This document shows, in pieces, positions 1 through 10,666 of a stretch of DNA of 64,000 nucleotides. The stretch lies in the NCBI GenBank assembly GCA_963825595.1, contig CAWGUE010000012.1, forward strand, positions 1-64,000. The letters run 5' to 3'. The translations under genes were made by a program, and so were the position numbers. The notes below the pieces were generated by a model. That model was given only the letters and a program-made list of their open reading frames with translations. It was not told where the DNA came from and made no database searches. Origin of the DNA: JARFQH01 sp963825595 (GTDB lineage: Bacteria; Desulfobacterota; Desulfobacteria; Desulfobacterales; SG8-13). The stretch's first letter is position 1, and each line of letters starts with the position of its first letter.

Positions 1-141
<141 letters not shown>

Positions 142-193
142 CACAAAACAATTAACACAATCATGCTGACCAATCTCGACGCTTACAAACAAA

Positions 194-207
194 TTGTCAA
201 AGAACAA
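194..207 (-). promoter_or_regulatory. boxA-like antitermination site in the 16S-23S spacer
   Basis: The minus strand reads TTGTTCTTTGACAA about 50 nt before the 23S 5' end. This matches the boxA element that loads NusB/NusE onto RNA polymerase in rRNA operons. Placement between tRNA-Ala and 23S is the usual one. The function is inferred from sequence and position only. Confidence 0.55.
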
Positions 208-366
208 TGTACTCCCCTCTGAAACAAGAGGGCAAAAGGCCGTTCCGAGTCGTAAAACAGATGGAATCGGTACGGCAAACTGGCTGTCGATCGGAGATGA
301 ATGGTTGCTCGATTTTTAACTCATCCCCCTGCCTGCCACCGCGACCATTTATATTATGAATGATCA

Positions 367-442
367 TGGTGGAGGTGAACGGATTCGAACCGATGGCCTC
401 CTGCGTGCAAGGCAGGCGCTCTCCCAACTGAGCTACACCCCC
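367..442 (-). tRNA. tRNA-Ala (anticodon TGC)
   Basis: 76 nt with an encoded CCA. The minus strand folds into a standard cloverleaf: acceptor GGGGGTG/CACCTCC with one G-T-type pair, D-arm GCTCAGTTGGGAGAGC, anticodon loop with TGC, and T-loop TTCGAAT. It lies between tRNA-Ile and 23S in the rRNA spacer, the common bacterial arrangement. Confidence 0.97.
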
Positions 443-462
443 GAAAAGGCTCCAAATATTCC

Positions 463-540
<78 letters not shown>

Positions 541-653
541 CGGTTTTTTGGATCATAGATTCCGGATTCCGAATGACTCACGAATGAATTTTCCAAAATC
601 AATTATCCAAAATCCGAACGAGCCTATCTATTTCAATGAATCATAGAGCAACA

Positions 654-682
654 CTTGATCCTTCAAAACTAAATAGTGACGA
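654..682 (-). other. 3' arm of the 16S processing stem
   Basis: About 55 nt beyond the 16S 3' end, this segment is the reverse complement of the leader segment at 2366-2395 (about 25 of 29 positions). In the precursor RNA the two arms would pair and loop out 16S, the usual substrate for RNase III. Seen directly as an inverted repeat; processing is inferred. Confidence 0.75.
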
Positions 683-736
683 CCGAGTCGGTTTTTATGA
701 ACTTTCCATAGACGTTTCTATTCGATTCATCCTTAG

Positions 737-2299
<1,563 letters not shown>

Positions 2300-2365
2300 T
2301 ACTTTATCTATGCCGAACTCGTAATGAGAATCGGCAAGAATTGACTGGTACCCAACTCGGGTTTT

Positions 2366-2395
2366 CCGTCACTATTTAGTTTTCAAAGATCAAAT
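2366..2395 (-). promoter_or_regulatory. rRNA leader: boxA-like motif and 5' arm of the 16S processing stem
   Basis: On the minus strand the leader reads TTTGATCTTTGAAAACTAA, resembling the boxA antitermination element of rRNA operons. The same segment is the inverted copy of 654-682, so it probably doubles as the 5' strand of the RNase III processing stem around 16S. It lies ~70 nt upstream of the 16S 5' end. Confidence 0.65.
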
Positions 2396-2440
2396 TGGCG
2401 CCCTTGTCGAACGCCTTACGAAATCTTAGGGAAAGCACGT

Positions 2441-2469
2441 TTTATATTTTTTTTTGTGACCTATGTCAA
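2441..2469 (-). promoter_or_regulatory. Promoter of the rRNA operon
   Basis: The minus strand carries a near-consensus sigma-70 promoter: TTGACA (2469-2464), a 17-nt spacer, then TATAAA (2446-2441). An AT-rich tract directly upstream of the -35 could act as an UP element. Predicted start is near 2434, giving a leader of ~135 nt before 16S. Confidence 0.85.
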
Positions 2470-2686
2470 GTAAAAAATAATATTTTCGCGCTTTTCTTTG
2501 CACCACTTGCGGGAAATATTCGAACCTTCCCTGATCAAGAAGCCTGGGGAAAGTACACCCAAAGCCTGCGTCTGTCAACATATAAATTAAGGCGGTATAA
2601 AATAATTTCAAGCCTTAATTTTGACTATTCCCTCGACATCTGTACACCCTGCAGTGGTGTCGCAAAAGGGTGGACATAGCCCTCTC

Positions 2687-4015
2687 TCAACCCACCCGGG
2701 CTTTAACCCGAAAATAACGCTTCTTTCCGGATCTCAGGACCAGCACTTGATCCTCATCGAGATCCTTGTCGGTTATCATCTGGTCGAAGGATTCGATCCG
2801 TTCGGCGTTCAGATAGGCCCCCCCTTGTTCGATCAGCCGACGGGCTGCTCCGCCCGACGTCGCCAACCCAAAGCGTTGAAACAGTTTAAATGCTGGAACG
2901 CCGTCACGCAGTTCATCTACAGCAATACTGTCGTCCGACTCCTGCAACCCATCAGCAGTTGTTGATTGTTGGCTATGGCCCTTCCCGGTTGGTGAGGCGG
3001 TTCCGTGGATGCAGCTGGCCGGCAGAATGTGTGCCGGCACCTCTCGCAGCCCGAAATTCGTCATACTCTTGTCGAAGGCTTGAGTGGCCTCTTCCAAACC
3101 GTGTGCCAAGGTTGTTGCTTCGAAGGCAAGAACAGTTTTGGCGCTGTTCAATTCGACGCCTTCCAATAGATCGACCTTTCTGATGTCAGACATCGGAAGG
3201 AAGGTAAACAATGCCAGAAATCGCGCGACATCCCGGTCATCGGTATTGATCCAGTACTGATAGTAGTCGTATGGCGACGTCCGATGAGGATCGAGCCAAA
3301 CGGCTCCATCGGCCGTTTTTCCCATTTTGGCACCGCTGCTCGTGGTGATCAGCGGGAAGGTAATGCCGAATGCCGTATCTTGTTGTGTCCGCCGAATCAA
3401 CTCAATACCGGCAACAATGTTGCCCCACTGATCGCTGCCTCCCATCTGAAGGCGGCAGTGGTGTCGCTTAAAGAGTTCCAGAAAATCATAGGCTTGGAGC
3501 AACATATAATTGAATTCGATGAAACTGAGCCCCTCGTCCGCTTCCAACCGTAACCGGTAACTTTCTGCTTTCAGCATTCTGTTGACGGAAAAATGGCGTC
3601 CAATGTCCCTGAGGAAAGGAATATATTCCAGCTTGGTGAGCCAATCGGCATTGTTAAGCATCAGGGCCTTGCCGTCTGTAAAATCGATGTAGCGCGCCAA
3701 TTGCCCCTTTATTCCTTTGGCGTTTTCCGTCACCAACTCAGGCGTCAGCAGCCGACGCATTTCCGTTTTACCACTTGGGTCACCGACGAGGCCGGTTCCG
3801 CCGCCGACAAGTGCTATGGGACGATGACCATGGCGCTGCATATGGGCAAGGGACATAATCGGCACAAGGCTGCCGATATGAAGGCTCGAGGCTGTTGGGT
3901 CGAACCCGATATAACACGTCACTGCACCGCGCGCGAGCTGTTCGGTCAATTCCGCTTCGTGAGTTGTTTGTTCAATGAATCCGCGTTCGTGCAGGATTTC
4001 GACGACATTGGACAT
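2687..4015 (-). CDS. tyrS: Tyrosine--tRNA ligase
   Basis: Charges tRNA-Tyr with tyrosine in the cytoplasm. The 442-residue protein is a class I synthetase: HIGS at 46-49 stands for the HIGH signature, the KMSKS loop appears as KMGKT (around residue 236, in SGAKMGKTADG), and an S4-type RNA-binding domain occupies the last ~75 residues (FGLATSGGAARRLIEQGGA). It is slightly longer than the usual ~400-420 because of a polar low-complexity stretch of ~35 residues (ASCIHGTASPTGKG onward) between catalytic and S4 domains. It lies 16 bp downstream of rny, so the two are probably cotranscribed. Confidence 0.97.
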   Translation of the reverse strand: MSNVVEILHERGFIEQTTHEAELTEQLARGAVTCYIGFDPTASSLHIGSLVPIMSLAHMQRHGHRPIALVGGGTGLVGDPSGKTEMRRLLTPELVTENAKGIKGQLARYIDFTDGKALMLNNADWLTKLEYIPFLRDIGRHFSVNRMLKAESYRLRLEADEGLSFIEFNYMLLQAYDFLELFKRHHCRLQMGGSDQWGNIVAGIELIRRTQQDTAFGITFPLITTSSGAKMGKTADGAVWLDPHRTSPYDYYQYWINTDDRDVARFLALFTFLPMSDIRKVDLLEGVELNSAKTVLAFEATTLAHGLEEATQAFDKSMTNFGLREVPAHILPASCIHGTASPTGKGHSQQSTTADGLQESDDSIAVDELRDGVPAFKLFQRFGLATSGGAARRLIEQGGAYLNAERIESFDQMITDKDLDEDQVLVLRSGKKRYFRVKARVG

Positions 4016-4031
4016 CTAATAATCCTCTTCC

Positions 4032-5594
4032 CTATTTGTTGGCGTATTCCACCGCACGGGTTTCGCGTATAACCGTCACTTTAATCTGGCCGGGAAATGT
4101 CAATGACTCCTCTATTTTTCTGGCAATATCCCGGCACAGCAGCGTAGAATTTTCATCAGAAATTTTATCGCTCTCGACAATGACCCGTAGTTCCCTTCCC
4201 GCCTGAATCGCATATGTGTTTGATACGCCATTGAAAGCGTTGGCAATACCCTCAAGATCTTCGAGTCGCTTGATGTAGTTTTCCAGCATTTCTTTGCGGG
4301 CACCGGGCCGCGCTCCGGACAGACCGTCTGCAGCCTGCACCAGGAGTGAATATACGGAATTGGGTGGAACGTCTTCGTGATGCGCCGCAACTGCATGAAC
4401 GACCTTTGGTGATTCGTTGAACTTTTTGGCAAGTTTTGACCCGATGATGGCGTGAGGTCCCTCGACTTCGTGATCGATCGCCTTGCCGATGTCGTGCAGC
4501 AGACCCATGCGGCGTGCCAACTTTTGGTTTAGGCCGAGTTCCGCAGCCATGATACCGCATAAGAATCCCACCTCCACCGAGTGCTGTAATACATTCTGGG
4601 CGAAGCTGGTTCTAAATTTCAGTCGACCGATGTATTTGATCAACTCGCTGTTAATGCCGTGGACACCGAGATCAAAAGCCGCCTGCTCCCCGGCCTCTTT
4701 TATCGCCTGATCGATCTCCAGCCCGACTTTCTTGACGACATCCTCAATTCGCGCCGGATGAATGCGCCCGTCGGATATCAACCGTGTCAGAGATATGCGC
4801 GCAACCTCCCTTCTGACCGGATTGAATCCCGAAAGGATAACCGCTTCTGGGGTGTCATCTATTATTAGGTCTATACCTGTAGCCGCTTCAAGTGCCCGAA
4901 TATTTCGCCCTTCTCTGCCGATAATACGTCCTTTCATTTCGTCGCTAGGCAATTGTACGACGGAAACGGTACGCTCGGCGACATAGTCTCCAGCGTAGCG
5001 CTGGATGGCGGTGGCCATAATTTTCTTGGCTTTTTTGTCAGCCTCTTCCCGGGTTTCATTTTCAATTCTTTTGATGAGTTTCGCGCCTTCATAACGAGCC
5101 TCGTTTTCCATGGCCCGAATAAGCAACTCTTTGGCCTGATCGGTCGTCAATCCTGAGATTTTTTCGAGTTGTCGCTTTTGCTCTTCGATCAACTCGCTGA
5201 ATTTTTTCTCATCCGCCTCGATCGTCTTAACCCGTTGGGCAATTTCTTTTTCGATACGTTTTACATTCTGTTCTCTCTGTTCCACCTGGTTGTTCTTGCT
5301 ATCGATTTGCTCTTCCTTCTGAATCAGCCGCTTTTCTCTTTTATTCTGCTCAGCCCTGGTTTCTTTCGTTTCGGCATCGAAGTCGCTTTTCATATTGAAA
5401 AGCTTATCCTTTATCTCCAGGTCGGCTTCTTTGAGTAACGTTTCCGAGTGCCGCTTGGCTTCTTCCGATATTTTCGCCGCCTCCAATTCGGCAGCCTTGA
5501 TCTTGCGGGTCAACATCCGACTTTTTATCCAGGCGGCGATGGCAAACCCAACACCAAAACACAGAACGCCAATTAACACGTTATATACATCCAT
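4032..5594 (-). CDS. rny: Ribonuclease Y
   Basis: Membrane-anchored endoribonuclease that starts mRNA decay. The 520 residues show the full family layout: an N-terminal membrane helix (about 5-23), a long charged coiled coil (about 25-180), a KH RNA-binding domain with GRIIGREGRNIRALE, and an HD phosphohydrolase domain with LLHDIGKAID whose His-Asp pair binds the catalytic metal. Family length is ~520, so it is complete. It follows the 6S RNA gene and precedes tyrS on the same strand. Together with RNase J (31825-33477) it gives this organism two mRNA-decay nucleases more typical of Firmicutes. Confidence 0.98.
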   Translation of the reverse strand: MDVYNVLIGVLCFGVGFAIAAWIKSRMLTRKIKAAELEAAKISEEAKRHSETLLKEADLEIKDKLFNMKSDFDAETKETRAEQNKREKRLIQKEEQIDSKNNQVEQREQNVKRIEKEIAQRVKTIEADEKKFSELIEEQKRQLEKISGLTTDQAKELLIRAMENEARYEGAKLIKRIENETREEADKKAKKIMATAIQRYAGDYVAERTVSVVQLPSDEMKGRIIGREGRNIRALEAATGIDLIIDDTPEAVILSGFNPVRREVARISLTRLISDGRIHPARIEDVVKKVGLEIDQAIKEAGEQAAFDLGVHGINSELIKYIGRLKFRTSFAQNVLQHSVEVGFLCGIMAAELGLNQKLARRMGLLHDIGKAIDHEVEGPHAIIGSKLAKKFNESPKVVHAVAAHHEDVPPNSVYSLLVQAADGLSGARPGARKEMLENYIKRLEDLEGIANAFNGVSNTYAIQAGRELRVIVESDKISDENSTLLCRDIARKIEESLTFPGQIKVTVIRETRAVEYANK

Positions 5595-5908
5595 TATCCT
5601 TCTCCTCAGAATGATAGCCGCACACTATAGAATCAACATGCCAGAATTTTCGCTGCCTGATCCCCTTAAATACCTCGACGTAGGGATAGGGCCCGCACTC
5701 ATCCCATGTTTCCAGGCAGCAAAAGATTAAATTAGTTGTAATTGTCAGAAAGAGGAGGAAAACAAGGTAGGCAGCATCGAGAACCCAACGCACCACCGCG
5801 CATGTGGTTCCGATTCAATCCGGGGCCTCAGTGTCGTTCTCGGGTATCGAGCAGGGTTGCTCGATGCCTATAGACTGAATTTTTGATCATTCTACCCGAT
5901 TAGGAAAT
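5595..5908 (-). other. Intergenic stretch between 6S RNA and rny
   Basis: 314 bp without a convincing gene. A perfect stem-loop (8-bp arms ATCGAGCA/TGCTCGAT, 4-nt loop) sits at 5846-5865, about 45 nt past the 6S 3' end, but no T-run follows, so it is a weak terminator candidate at best. A 71-codon frame at 5581-5796 overlaps the rny start and has no recognisable features. Confidence 0.4.
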
Positions 5909-6096
5909 ATGGACCCCTGCCAAGGTGCCGTGTTGGTAGGTCTTTGAACCTTTGGTTCAAAGTGGGCGCCATTTGGTTTCTTTAGGCTTTTCCGGTCAAG
6001 CCCGGAACCTGCACACCGAAACCAGAGATGGCCCCCGGTGTATTTGTGTTGGGACAAAGAACAACTTCCAATCACGAACACGGCAGGGGTCAACAC
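5909..6096 (-). ncRNA. ssrS: 6S RNA
   Basis: About 188 nt on the minus strand. The ends (TTGACCCCTGCCGTGTTCG and CACGGCACCTTGGCAGGGGTC minus flanks) pair into the long closing stem of 6S RNA, and the interior contains the asymmetric bulge region that mimics an open promoter. Its place directly after zapA matches the conserved zapA-6S neighbourhood of many Proteobacteria. 6S RNA binds the housekeeping sigma holoenzyme and down-regulates transcription in stationary phase. The ends are set by the stem and may be off by a few nt. Confidence 0.85.
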
Positions 6097-6209
6097 CTAA
6101 ACAAACACTTTTAAAACGGGGCTGCCGTCTTGGCGGCGAGCTGGAGGGGTATCCTTGTAATAAACGCCACAAGAGGAATGGCGGAAGGCGAAAGAATAAA
6201 ACCGGATGC

Positions 6210-6545
6210 TCAGGTGCCAGTTCGGAGCCCGAAGGTATCCGTTCCTTCAGCCTGCGTGCAGCAGGTGTCGAGCTTGTGCAACAGTTCCGTTGAACGTTTT
6301 TGTAATTCCCTTATGAATTGTGATCGATCTTTTTCCAGTTCCATATACTCTTGGGCAATATTCAACGCAGCCAGGATCATAATTGTCACTTGATTCATTT
6401 TTGACGATTTGTTCGGTTGGTGGTTCGCGACCCTGGTCACTTCTCGGACAAGGAAATCCGCGACCTCTTTTGCCCTGTTTTGTTCTCCTTGGGTCTTAAA
6501 TGTGTACGGTTTCCCGAACAATTCTATGGTGACAAGCTGGTCCAA
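6210..6545 (-). CDS. zapA: Cell division protein ZapA
   Basis: FtsZ-ring stabiliser that bundles FtsZ filaments at midcell. The 111-residue protein has the ZapA fold: an N-terminal strand segment (VTIELFGKPYTFKTQGE) followed by two helices, the second a coiled coil for dimer/tetramer formation (residues ~50-95, AALNIAQEYMELEKDRSQ). The apparent start is a TTG codon. It lies 47 bp after a ZapB-like gene and just before 6S RNA, the classical context. The C-terminal ~15 residues are poorly conserved tail. Confidence 0.9.
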   Translation of the reverse strand: MDQLVTIELFGKPYTFKTQGEQNRAKEVADFLVREVTRVANHQPNKSSKMNQVTIMILAALNIAQEYMELEKDRSQFIRELQKRSTELLHKLDTCCTQAEGTDTFGLRTGT

Positions 6546-6592
6546 GAATGCGTCACTATCCTTTCCACATTGCTCACCTGCAGCAGCGTTTA

Positions 6593-6841
6593 TTAGCGTT
6601 CGGCAAGGTCGCCGAGGCGTGCCAGCAGGTTATCAATTTTTGACCGGATCAAGGTCCTTTCCTCTTGGTAGCGCTTCTCCGTCTCAACCTTGTTTTGAAG
6701 CTCCTCCTCTAAACTAACGATTTTATTTGTGAGTTCCAGATTCTTTGCCTCACAGGACTTGTAAACATCGATCACTCGCTCGACTTTTTGTTCAATCTCA
6801 TCAAACTGTTTTATAATCTGCTCGTTGTCCAAATCTTTCAC
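6593..6841 (-). CDS. zapB: ZapB-like coiled-coil cell division protein
   Basis: Small (82 residues), highly charged and predicted to be almost entirely coiled coil (residues ~5-75, with heptad-like Leu/Ile spacing). It precedes zapA by 47 bp, and this pairing supports a role as the ZapB-type partner linking the Z-ring to the septum. Coiled coils give weak homology signals, so the name rests on size, composition and the zapA neighbour. It could also be a more general septum-associated coiled coil. Confidence 0.65.
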   Translation of the reverse strand: MKDLDNEQIIKQFDEIEQKVERVIDVYKSCEAKNLELTNKIVSLEEELQNKVETEKRYQEERTLIRSKIDNLLARLGDLAER

Positions 6842-6900
6842 CTCGTCATTTTATTGTTCTATAATCCAGGGCCAAAGAAAAAGTCAAGGTTTAAAACATT

Positions 6901-7650
6901 TTAACGCTGCCGCATGAGTTCCTCGGCTACCTTCAAATCGGCCATGCTGTTGATGCCGTGAAATTCATTTCCATTTTCAACGATCATGGCACCAACATTT
7001 TTTTTCTCCATGTTTCCGATGGCAATAATGTCAGTCAGGTAGAGTTCCCCCTGGGCATTGTCATTATTGATCTTATTGAGGGCCTGTCTTAAAAATTTTA
7101 TTTCGACACAATAAATCCCCGCGTTCACAACCTTAATTTTTTTTTGTTCAGCTGTGGCATCGGTTTCTTCGACGATAGCAGCCACGCGACCGTCGGTCCC
7201 GATGATAATACGACCATATCCGGTGGGACATTCGACTGGCATCGCCAGCACCGTGACATCCCGTTGTGACTTTAAATGGTCACCGATCAATTCGCGAACC
7301 GTTCTTTCGGTCACCAGAGGAACGTCCCCGCAGAGAATCAGGATATGGCGGCAACCATCGGGAATCGTCGGCAGGGCGCAGGCCACCGCGTGACCGGTTC
7401 CAAGTTGTTCCGGTTGGTGGGCATAGCGGACATGGTAAAACTCGGTCAACGCTTCTTGGACCTTTTCGGCTTGGTGGCCGACAACCAGGACGATGTTTTC
7501 ACCAGCGACCTTAACGGCAGTTTCCACCACATAGGATACCATTGGTCGCCCGAGAACCTCATGCAGGACCTTGGCACGGTCCGATTTCATTCGGGTTCCC
7601 AGCCCCGCAGCAAGAATAACGACAGCGATTTCACTGTAAAGGTATGCCAC
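6901..7650 (-). CDS. GlmU-like nucleotidyltransferase (single domain)
   Basis: NTP:sugar-phosphate nucleotidyltransferase of 249 residues. It starts with the Rossmann-type signature VVILAAGLGTRMKSDRAKVLH (nucleotide/Mg binding, residues 10-30) and has GTGHAVACA, CGDVPL and NAGIYCVE, which match the uridyltransferase half of GlmU. The left-handed beta-helix acetyltransferase half of a full GlmU (~450 residues) is absent and no remnant lies downstream. It probably forms UDP-sugars from a hexose-1-phosphate; UDP-GlcNAc for peptidoglycan/LPS is a fair guess, and the acetylation step would have to be encoded elsewhere. It sits between the atp terminator and zapB. Confidence 0.85.
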   Translation of the reverse strand: MAYLYSEIAVVILAAGLGTRMKSDRAKVLHEVLGRPMVSYVVETAVKVAGENIVLVVGHQAEKVQEALTEFYHVRYAHQPEQLGTGHAVACALPTIPDGCRHILILCGDVPLVTERTVRELIGDHLKSQRDVTVLAMPVECPTGYGRIIIGTDGRVAAIVEETDATAEQKKIKVVNAGIYCVEIKFLRQALNKINNDNAQGELYLTDIIAIGNMEKKNVGAMIVENGNEFHGINSMADLKVAEELMRQR

Positions 7651-7664
7651 CCGTCCCCCTATTC

Positions 7665-7703
7665 AAAGAAAAAGGGTAAACCCTGACGACCGGTTCACCC
7701 TTT
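7665..7703 (-). terminator. Rho-independent terminator of the atp operon
   Basis: On the minus strand AAAGGGTGAACC and GGTTTACCCTTT form a 12-bp stem with one mismatch around an ~10-nt loop, followed by TTCTTT. It lies 50 bp past atpC and before the glmU-like gene, so it should end most atp transcription. Confidence 0.75.
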
Positions 7704-7754
7704 GCAAAATGCTCACCTGTTCCGATTTGACTGACCGCAAGCGGTGTTATGTTA

Positions 7755-8171
7755 TCACTTACCGCTTTCGGCCAATTTGACCCGGTTCAACGCTCTTTCA
7801 AGTGCGGCTCTAGCCCGTGTGAAATCGATTTTCTCTTTCTGCCGGTCAGAGGCCATGCGTTTTTGCGCACGCTCCAGAGATGCCATGGCGCGTTCGAGAT
7901 CAATATCGCGTTTTCGTTCAGCAGACTCTGCCAAGATGGTCACTTTGTCCGGCAGGGCTTCGGCGAAACCACCGCTGACAAATATGAGGTGCTCGGTGCC
8001 ACCGGCGTCCACAAAGCGGATTGTGCCTGTTTTGAGGGTTGTCATGAAGGGTGTATGTCCGCTTAACACGCCGAATTCACCCAGTGTTCCTGGCGCAGCC
8101 ACAATCTTGGCTTCTTCGCTGACAACGATCTTTTCAGGGGTAACAACTTCCAATTTAATATTTTCAGCCAT
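7755..8171 (-). CDS. atpC: ATP synthase epsilon subunit
   Basis: F1 central-stalk subunit that couples rotation to catalysis and can inhibit ATP hydrolysis. The 138 residues comprise an N-terminal beta-sandwich (1-~85, with FGVLSGHTPFMTTLKTG) and a C-terminal two-helix hairpin (about 88-135, rich in Arg/Glu/Ala). Length matches the family. It is the last gene of atpF'-F-H-A-G-D-C and lies 15 bp after atpD. Confidence 0.97.
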   Translation of the reverse strand: MAENIKLEVVTPEKIVVSEEAKIVAAPGTLGEFGVLSGHTPFMTTLKTGTIRFVDAGGTEHLIFVSGGFAEALPDKVTILAESAERKRDIDLERAMASLERAQKRMASDRQKEKIDFTRARAALERALNRVKLAESGK

Positions 8172-8186
8172 GCTAAGCCCTCTTCG

Positions 8187-9605
8187 TTATGCAGCTTCTT
8201 CTCTCTTCTTGGCATCCTCGACGACTTCTTCAATTCCGCCCTTCATGTAGAAAGCCTGCTCCGGAATGTGGTCATATTTGCCTTCACAGATTTCCTTGAA
8301 GCTGCGCACGGTATCCTCGATCTTGACATATTTGCCCGGTTTACCTGTAAACGCTTCGGCCACGTGGAACGGCTGTGATAGAAATCGTTGCATCTTTCGC
8401 GCCCTGGAGACGGTGACCTTGTCTTCATCCGAAAGTTCTTCAATTCCGAGAATAGCGATGATGTCCTGCAATTCCTTGTATTTCTGAAGAATCTGCTGCA
8501 CCTGCCGGGCGGTTTGATAATGCTCCTCACCGATGTAGTTTGCATCCAGAATTCGTGACGTCGAGTCGAGCGGGTCCACTGCGGGGTAAATGCCCAGCTC
8601 GGCAATCTGCCGCGAAAGAACCACGGTGCCGTCCAAGTGGGCGAAGGTCGTCGCCGGGGCCGGGTCGGTGAGGTCGTCCGCCGGAACGTATACGCACTGC
8701 ACGGCTGTAATGGATCCCTTGTCAGTTGAGGTAATGCGCTCCTGAAGCTCTCCGAGGTCAACGGCCAGAGTCGGCTGGTAACCGACAGCGGAAGGCATAC
8801 GTCCCAGGAGGGCGGAAACCTCGGAGCCGGCCTGGGTGAATCGAAAGATGTTATCGATGAAGATCAGAACGTCCTGGCCTTCTTCATCACGGAAATATTC
8901 GGCAGCGGTCAGGGCCGACAGGGCCACACGCGCGCGGGCTCCCGGCGGTTCCGTCATCTGACCGTAAATGAGGGCGGCCTTGGGAAGAACACCGGAATCT
9001 TTCATTTCGTGGTACAAGTCGTTGCCTTCACGTGTCCGCTCTCCGACGCCTGCGAACACGGAAATACCACCGTGCTGCATGGCGATGTTATGGACCATTT
9101 CCATCATGATAACGGTTTTACCCACGCCGGCGCCTCCGAACATTCCCATCTTGCCACCGCGTGGAAACGGTACCAGCAGGTCGATGACTTTGACACCGGT
9201 CTCCAGGACGCGAACTGTGACGTCCTGTTCCGTAAATTTGGGTGCCGCACGGTGAATCGGCCGCATCTTTTCCTGGCTAATCGGGCCCAAACCGTCGACG
9301 GGGCGTCCCACAACGTTCAATATGCGTCCCAGTCCAGCCTCACCCACCGGCATCATGATCTGATTTCCGGTATCTTTCACCGGCATACCGCGAACGAGAC
9401 CGTCGGTAACGTCCATGGCGATGCAACGCACAACATTGTCACCGAGGTGCTGAGCCACCTCAATGACCAAGTTGTCCTCTACGTCGTCGATTGCCGGGTT
9501 CGTAATCGTCAAAGCGGTGTAAATCGTCGGCAGTTTGCCCTGCTCGAACTCCACGTCAACGACCGGTCCCATGACCTGCATTACTTTACCTAAGTTTTCT
9601 CCCAT
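8187..9605 (-). CDS. atpD: ATP synthase beta subunit
   Basis: Catalytic F1 subunit. The 472 residues contain the P-loop GGAGVGKT at 157-164, the catalytic glutamate in GVGERTREG, Walker B LIFIDNIFRF, and the ATP synthase alpha/beta signature in PAVDPLDSTSR. The N-terminal beta-barrel and C-terminal helical domain with the DELSDEED-type region (here EELSDEDK) are present. It is complete and in the standard position between atpG and atpC. Confidence 0.99.
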   Translation of the reverse strand: MGENLGKVMQVMGPVVDVEFEQGKLPTIYTALTITNPAIDDVEDNLVIEVAQHLGDNVVRCIAMDVTDGLVRGMPVKDTGNQIMMPVGEAGLGRILNVVGRPVDGLGPISQEKMRPIHRAAPKFTEQDVTVRVLETGVKVIDLLVPFPRGGKMGMFGGAGVGKTVIMMEMVHNIAMQHGGISVFAGVGERTREGNDLYHEMKDSGVLPKAALIYGQMTEPPGARARVALSALTAAEYFRDEEGQDVLIFIDNIFRFTQAGSEVSALLGRMPSAVGYQPTLAVDLGELQERITSTDKGSITAVQCVYVPADDLTDPAPATTFAHLDGTVVLSRQIAELGIYPAVDPLDSTSRILDANYIGEEHYQTARQVQQILQKYKELQDIIAILGIEELSDEDKVTVSRARKMQRFLSQPFHVAEAFTGKPGKYVKIEDTVRSFKEICEGKYDHIPEQAFYMKGGIEEVVEDAKKREEAA

Positions 9606-9649
9606 CGATGCGACCTCCTGTTAACGAAATATATACAAACGGGTTTTCT

Positions 9650-10540
9650 TTATCCCTTGAGAGCCTCGGCTCCGCCGACGATGTCCATCAGTTCCGCCGT
9701 AATGGCCGTCTGCCGGGCCTTGTTGTAGGCCAGTGTCAAGTTCTCAATCATGTCATTGCATGCCTTGGTGGCATTGTCCATTGCCATCATACGGGCGGCA
9801 TGTTCGCTGGTCGAGGTTTCCAGCAACGCGCTGAATATCTGGACATAAACGTTGCGCGGCAACATATCGCCCAGCAATTCATCGGGCGACGGTTCACAAA
9901 TGTGTTCTGCCATATAGGGTGTGCTCTCATCCACGGCTTCGTCCGCTGCTGTAATGGGAGGAATTGGCAGCAGCTGTCTCAAGGTCGGAATCTGCTTGGC
10001 CATCCCCAGAAATTCGGCGTAGATAATGTGTACCTCGTCATATGTACCGTCCAGAAAACGATCGACCAGTTTGCGACCGGCAGTCGTAGCGACATTGAAA
10101 CCGAAAGTCCCACCCACCACACCGAGGTGCTCTTCGGCGATGGTCTGTTTGGCAGAACGGCGCCAGTCGCGTCCCTTCTTGCCGAAGGCGGTAAATGACA
10201 CTTCACTCCCTTGGCCTTCTTTTTCCTGAATGAATTTTCCGGCCTTTTGGATGAGGTTGGCGTTGAAGCCACCACAAAGACCGCGATCGGATGTACACAG
10301 TAGGAGATGAATTTTTTTCACATTATCACGCGGAACCAATAGCGGATTGGCTTCGTCACCCGACTTGGCGGCCAAGCTTCCAAGCACCTCGCCAAATTTA
10401 TTGGCGTATGGACGGAACGCCTCCATTTTGGTTTGCGCCCCTCGCAGACGTGAGGCCGCCACCATGTTCATCGCTTTGGTGATCTGCTTGGTCTTTTTGA
10501 CCGCTTGGATCTTGTTTAAAACGTCTTTTAATCGTGCCAT
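9650..10540 (-). CDS. atpG: ATP synthase gamma subunit
   Basis: Rotating shaft of F1. The 296-residue protein has the N-terminal coiled-coil helix (MARLKDVLNKIQAVKKTKQITKAM minus the last residues), the Rossmann-like middle with CTSDRGLCGGFNAN, and the conserved C-terminal helix ending NKARQTAITAELMDIVGGAEAL, which carries the family signature. Length is normal. A 126-bp gap separates it from atpA and 44 bp from atpD. Confidence 0.98.
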   Translation of the reverse strand: MARLKDVLNKIQAVKKTKQITKAMNMVAASRLRGAQTKMEAFRPYANKFGEVLGSLAAKSGDEANPLLVPRDNVKKIHLLLCTSDRGLCGGFNANLIQKAGKFIQEKEGQGSEVSFTAFGKKGRDWRRSAKQTIAEEHLGVVGGTFGFNVATTAGRKLVDRFLDGTYDEVHIIYAEFLGMAKQIPTLRQLLPIPPITAADEAVDESTPYMAEHICEPSPDELLGDMLPRNVYVQIFSALLETSTSEHAARMMAMDNATKACNDMIENLTLAYNKARQTAITAELMDIVGGAEALKG

Positions 10541-10666
10541 CTGAATCCGCCTGTGCCGTTAAGAAGTATGGGAATTCGTGATACCGATGATTGTGAGGGC
10601 GATTCCAACGATCCCTTGGATCTTTGTATGCTCGCTGCCTCAAAGTCGCATCGCGAAGAGTAAACT

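Noticed and set aside
5581..5796. 71-codon frame with a hydrophobic start, overlapping the rny start
   Set aside because: No ribosome site and no conserved motif; the overlap with rny in another frame makes it unlikely.
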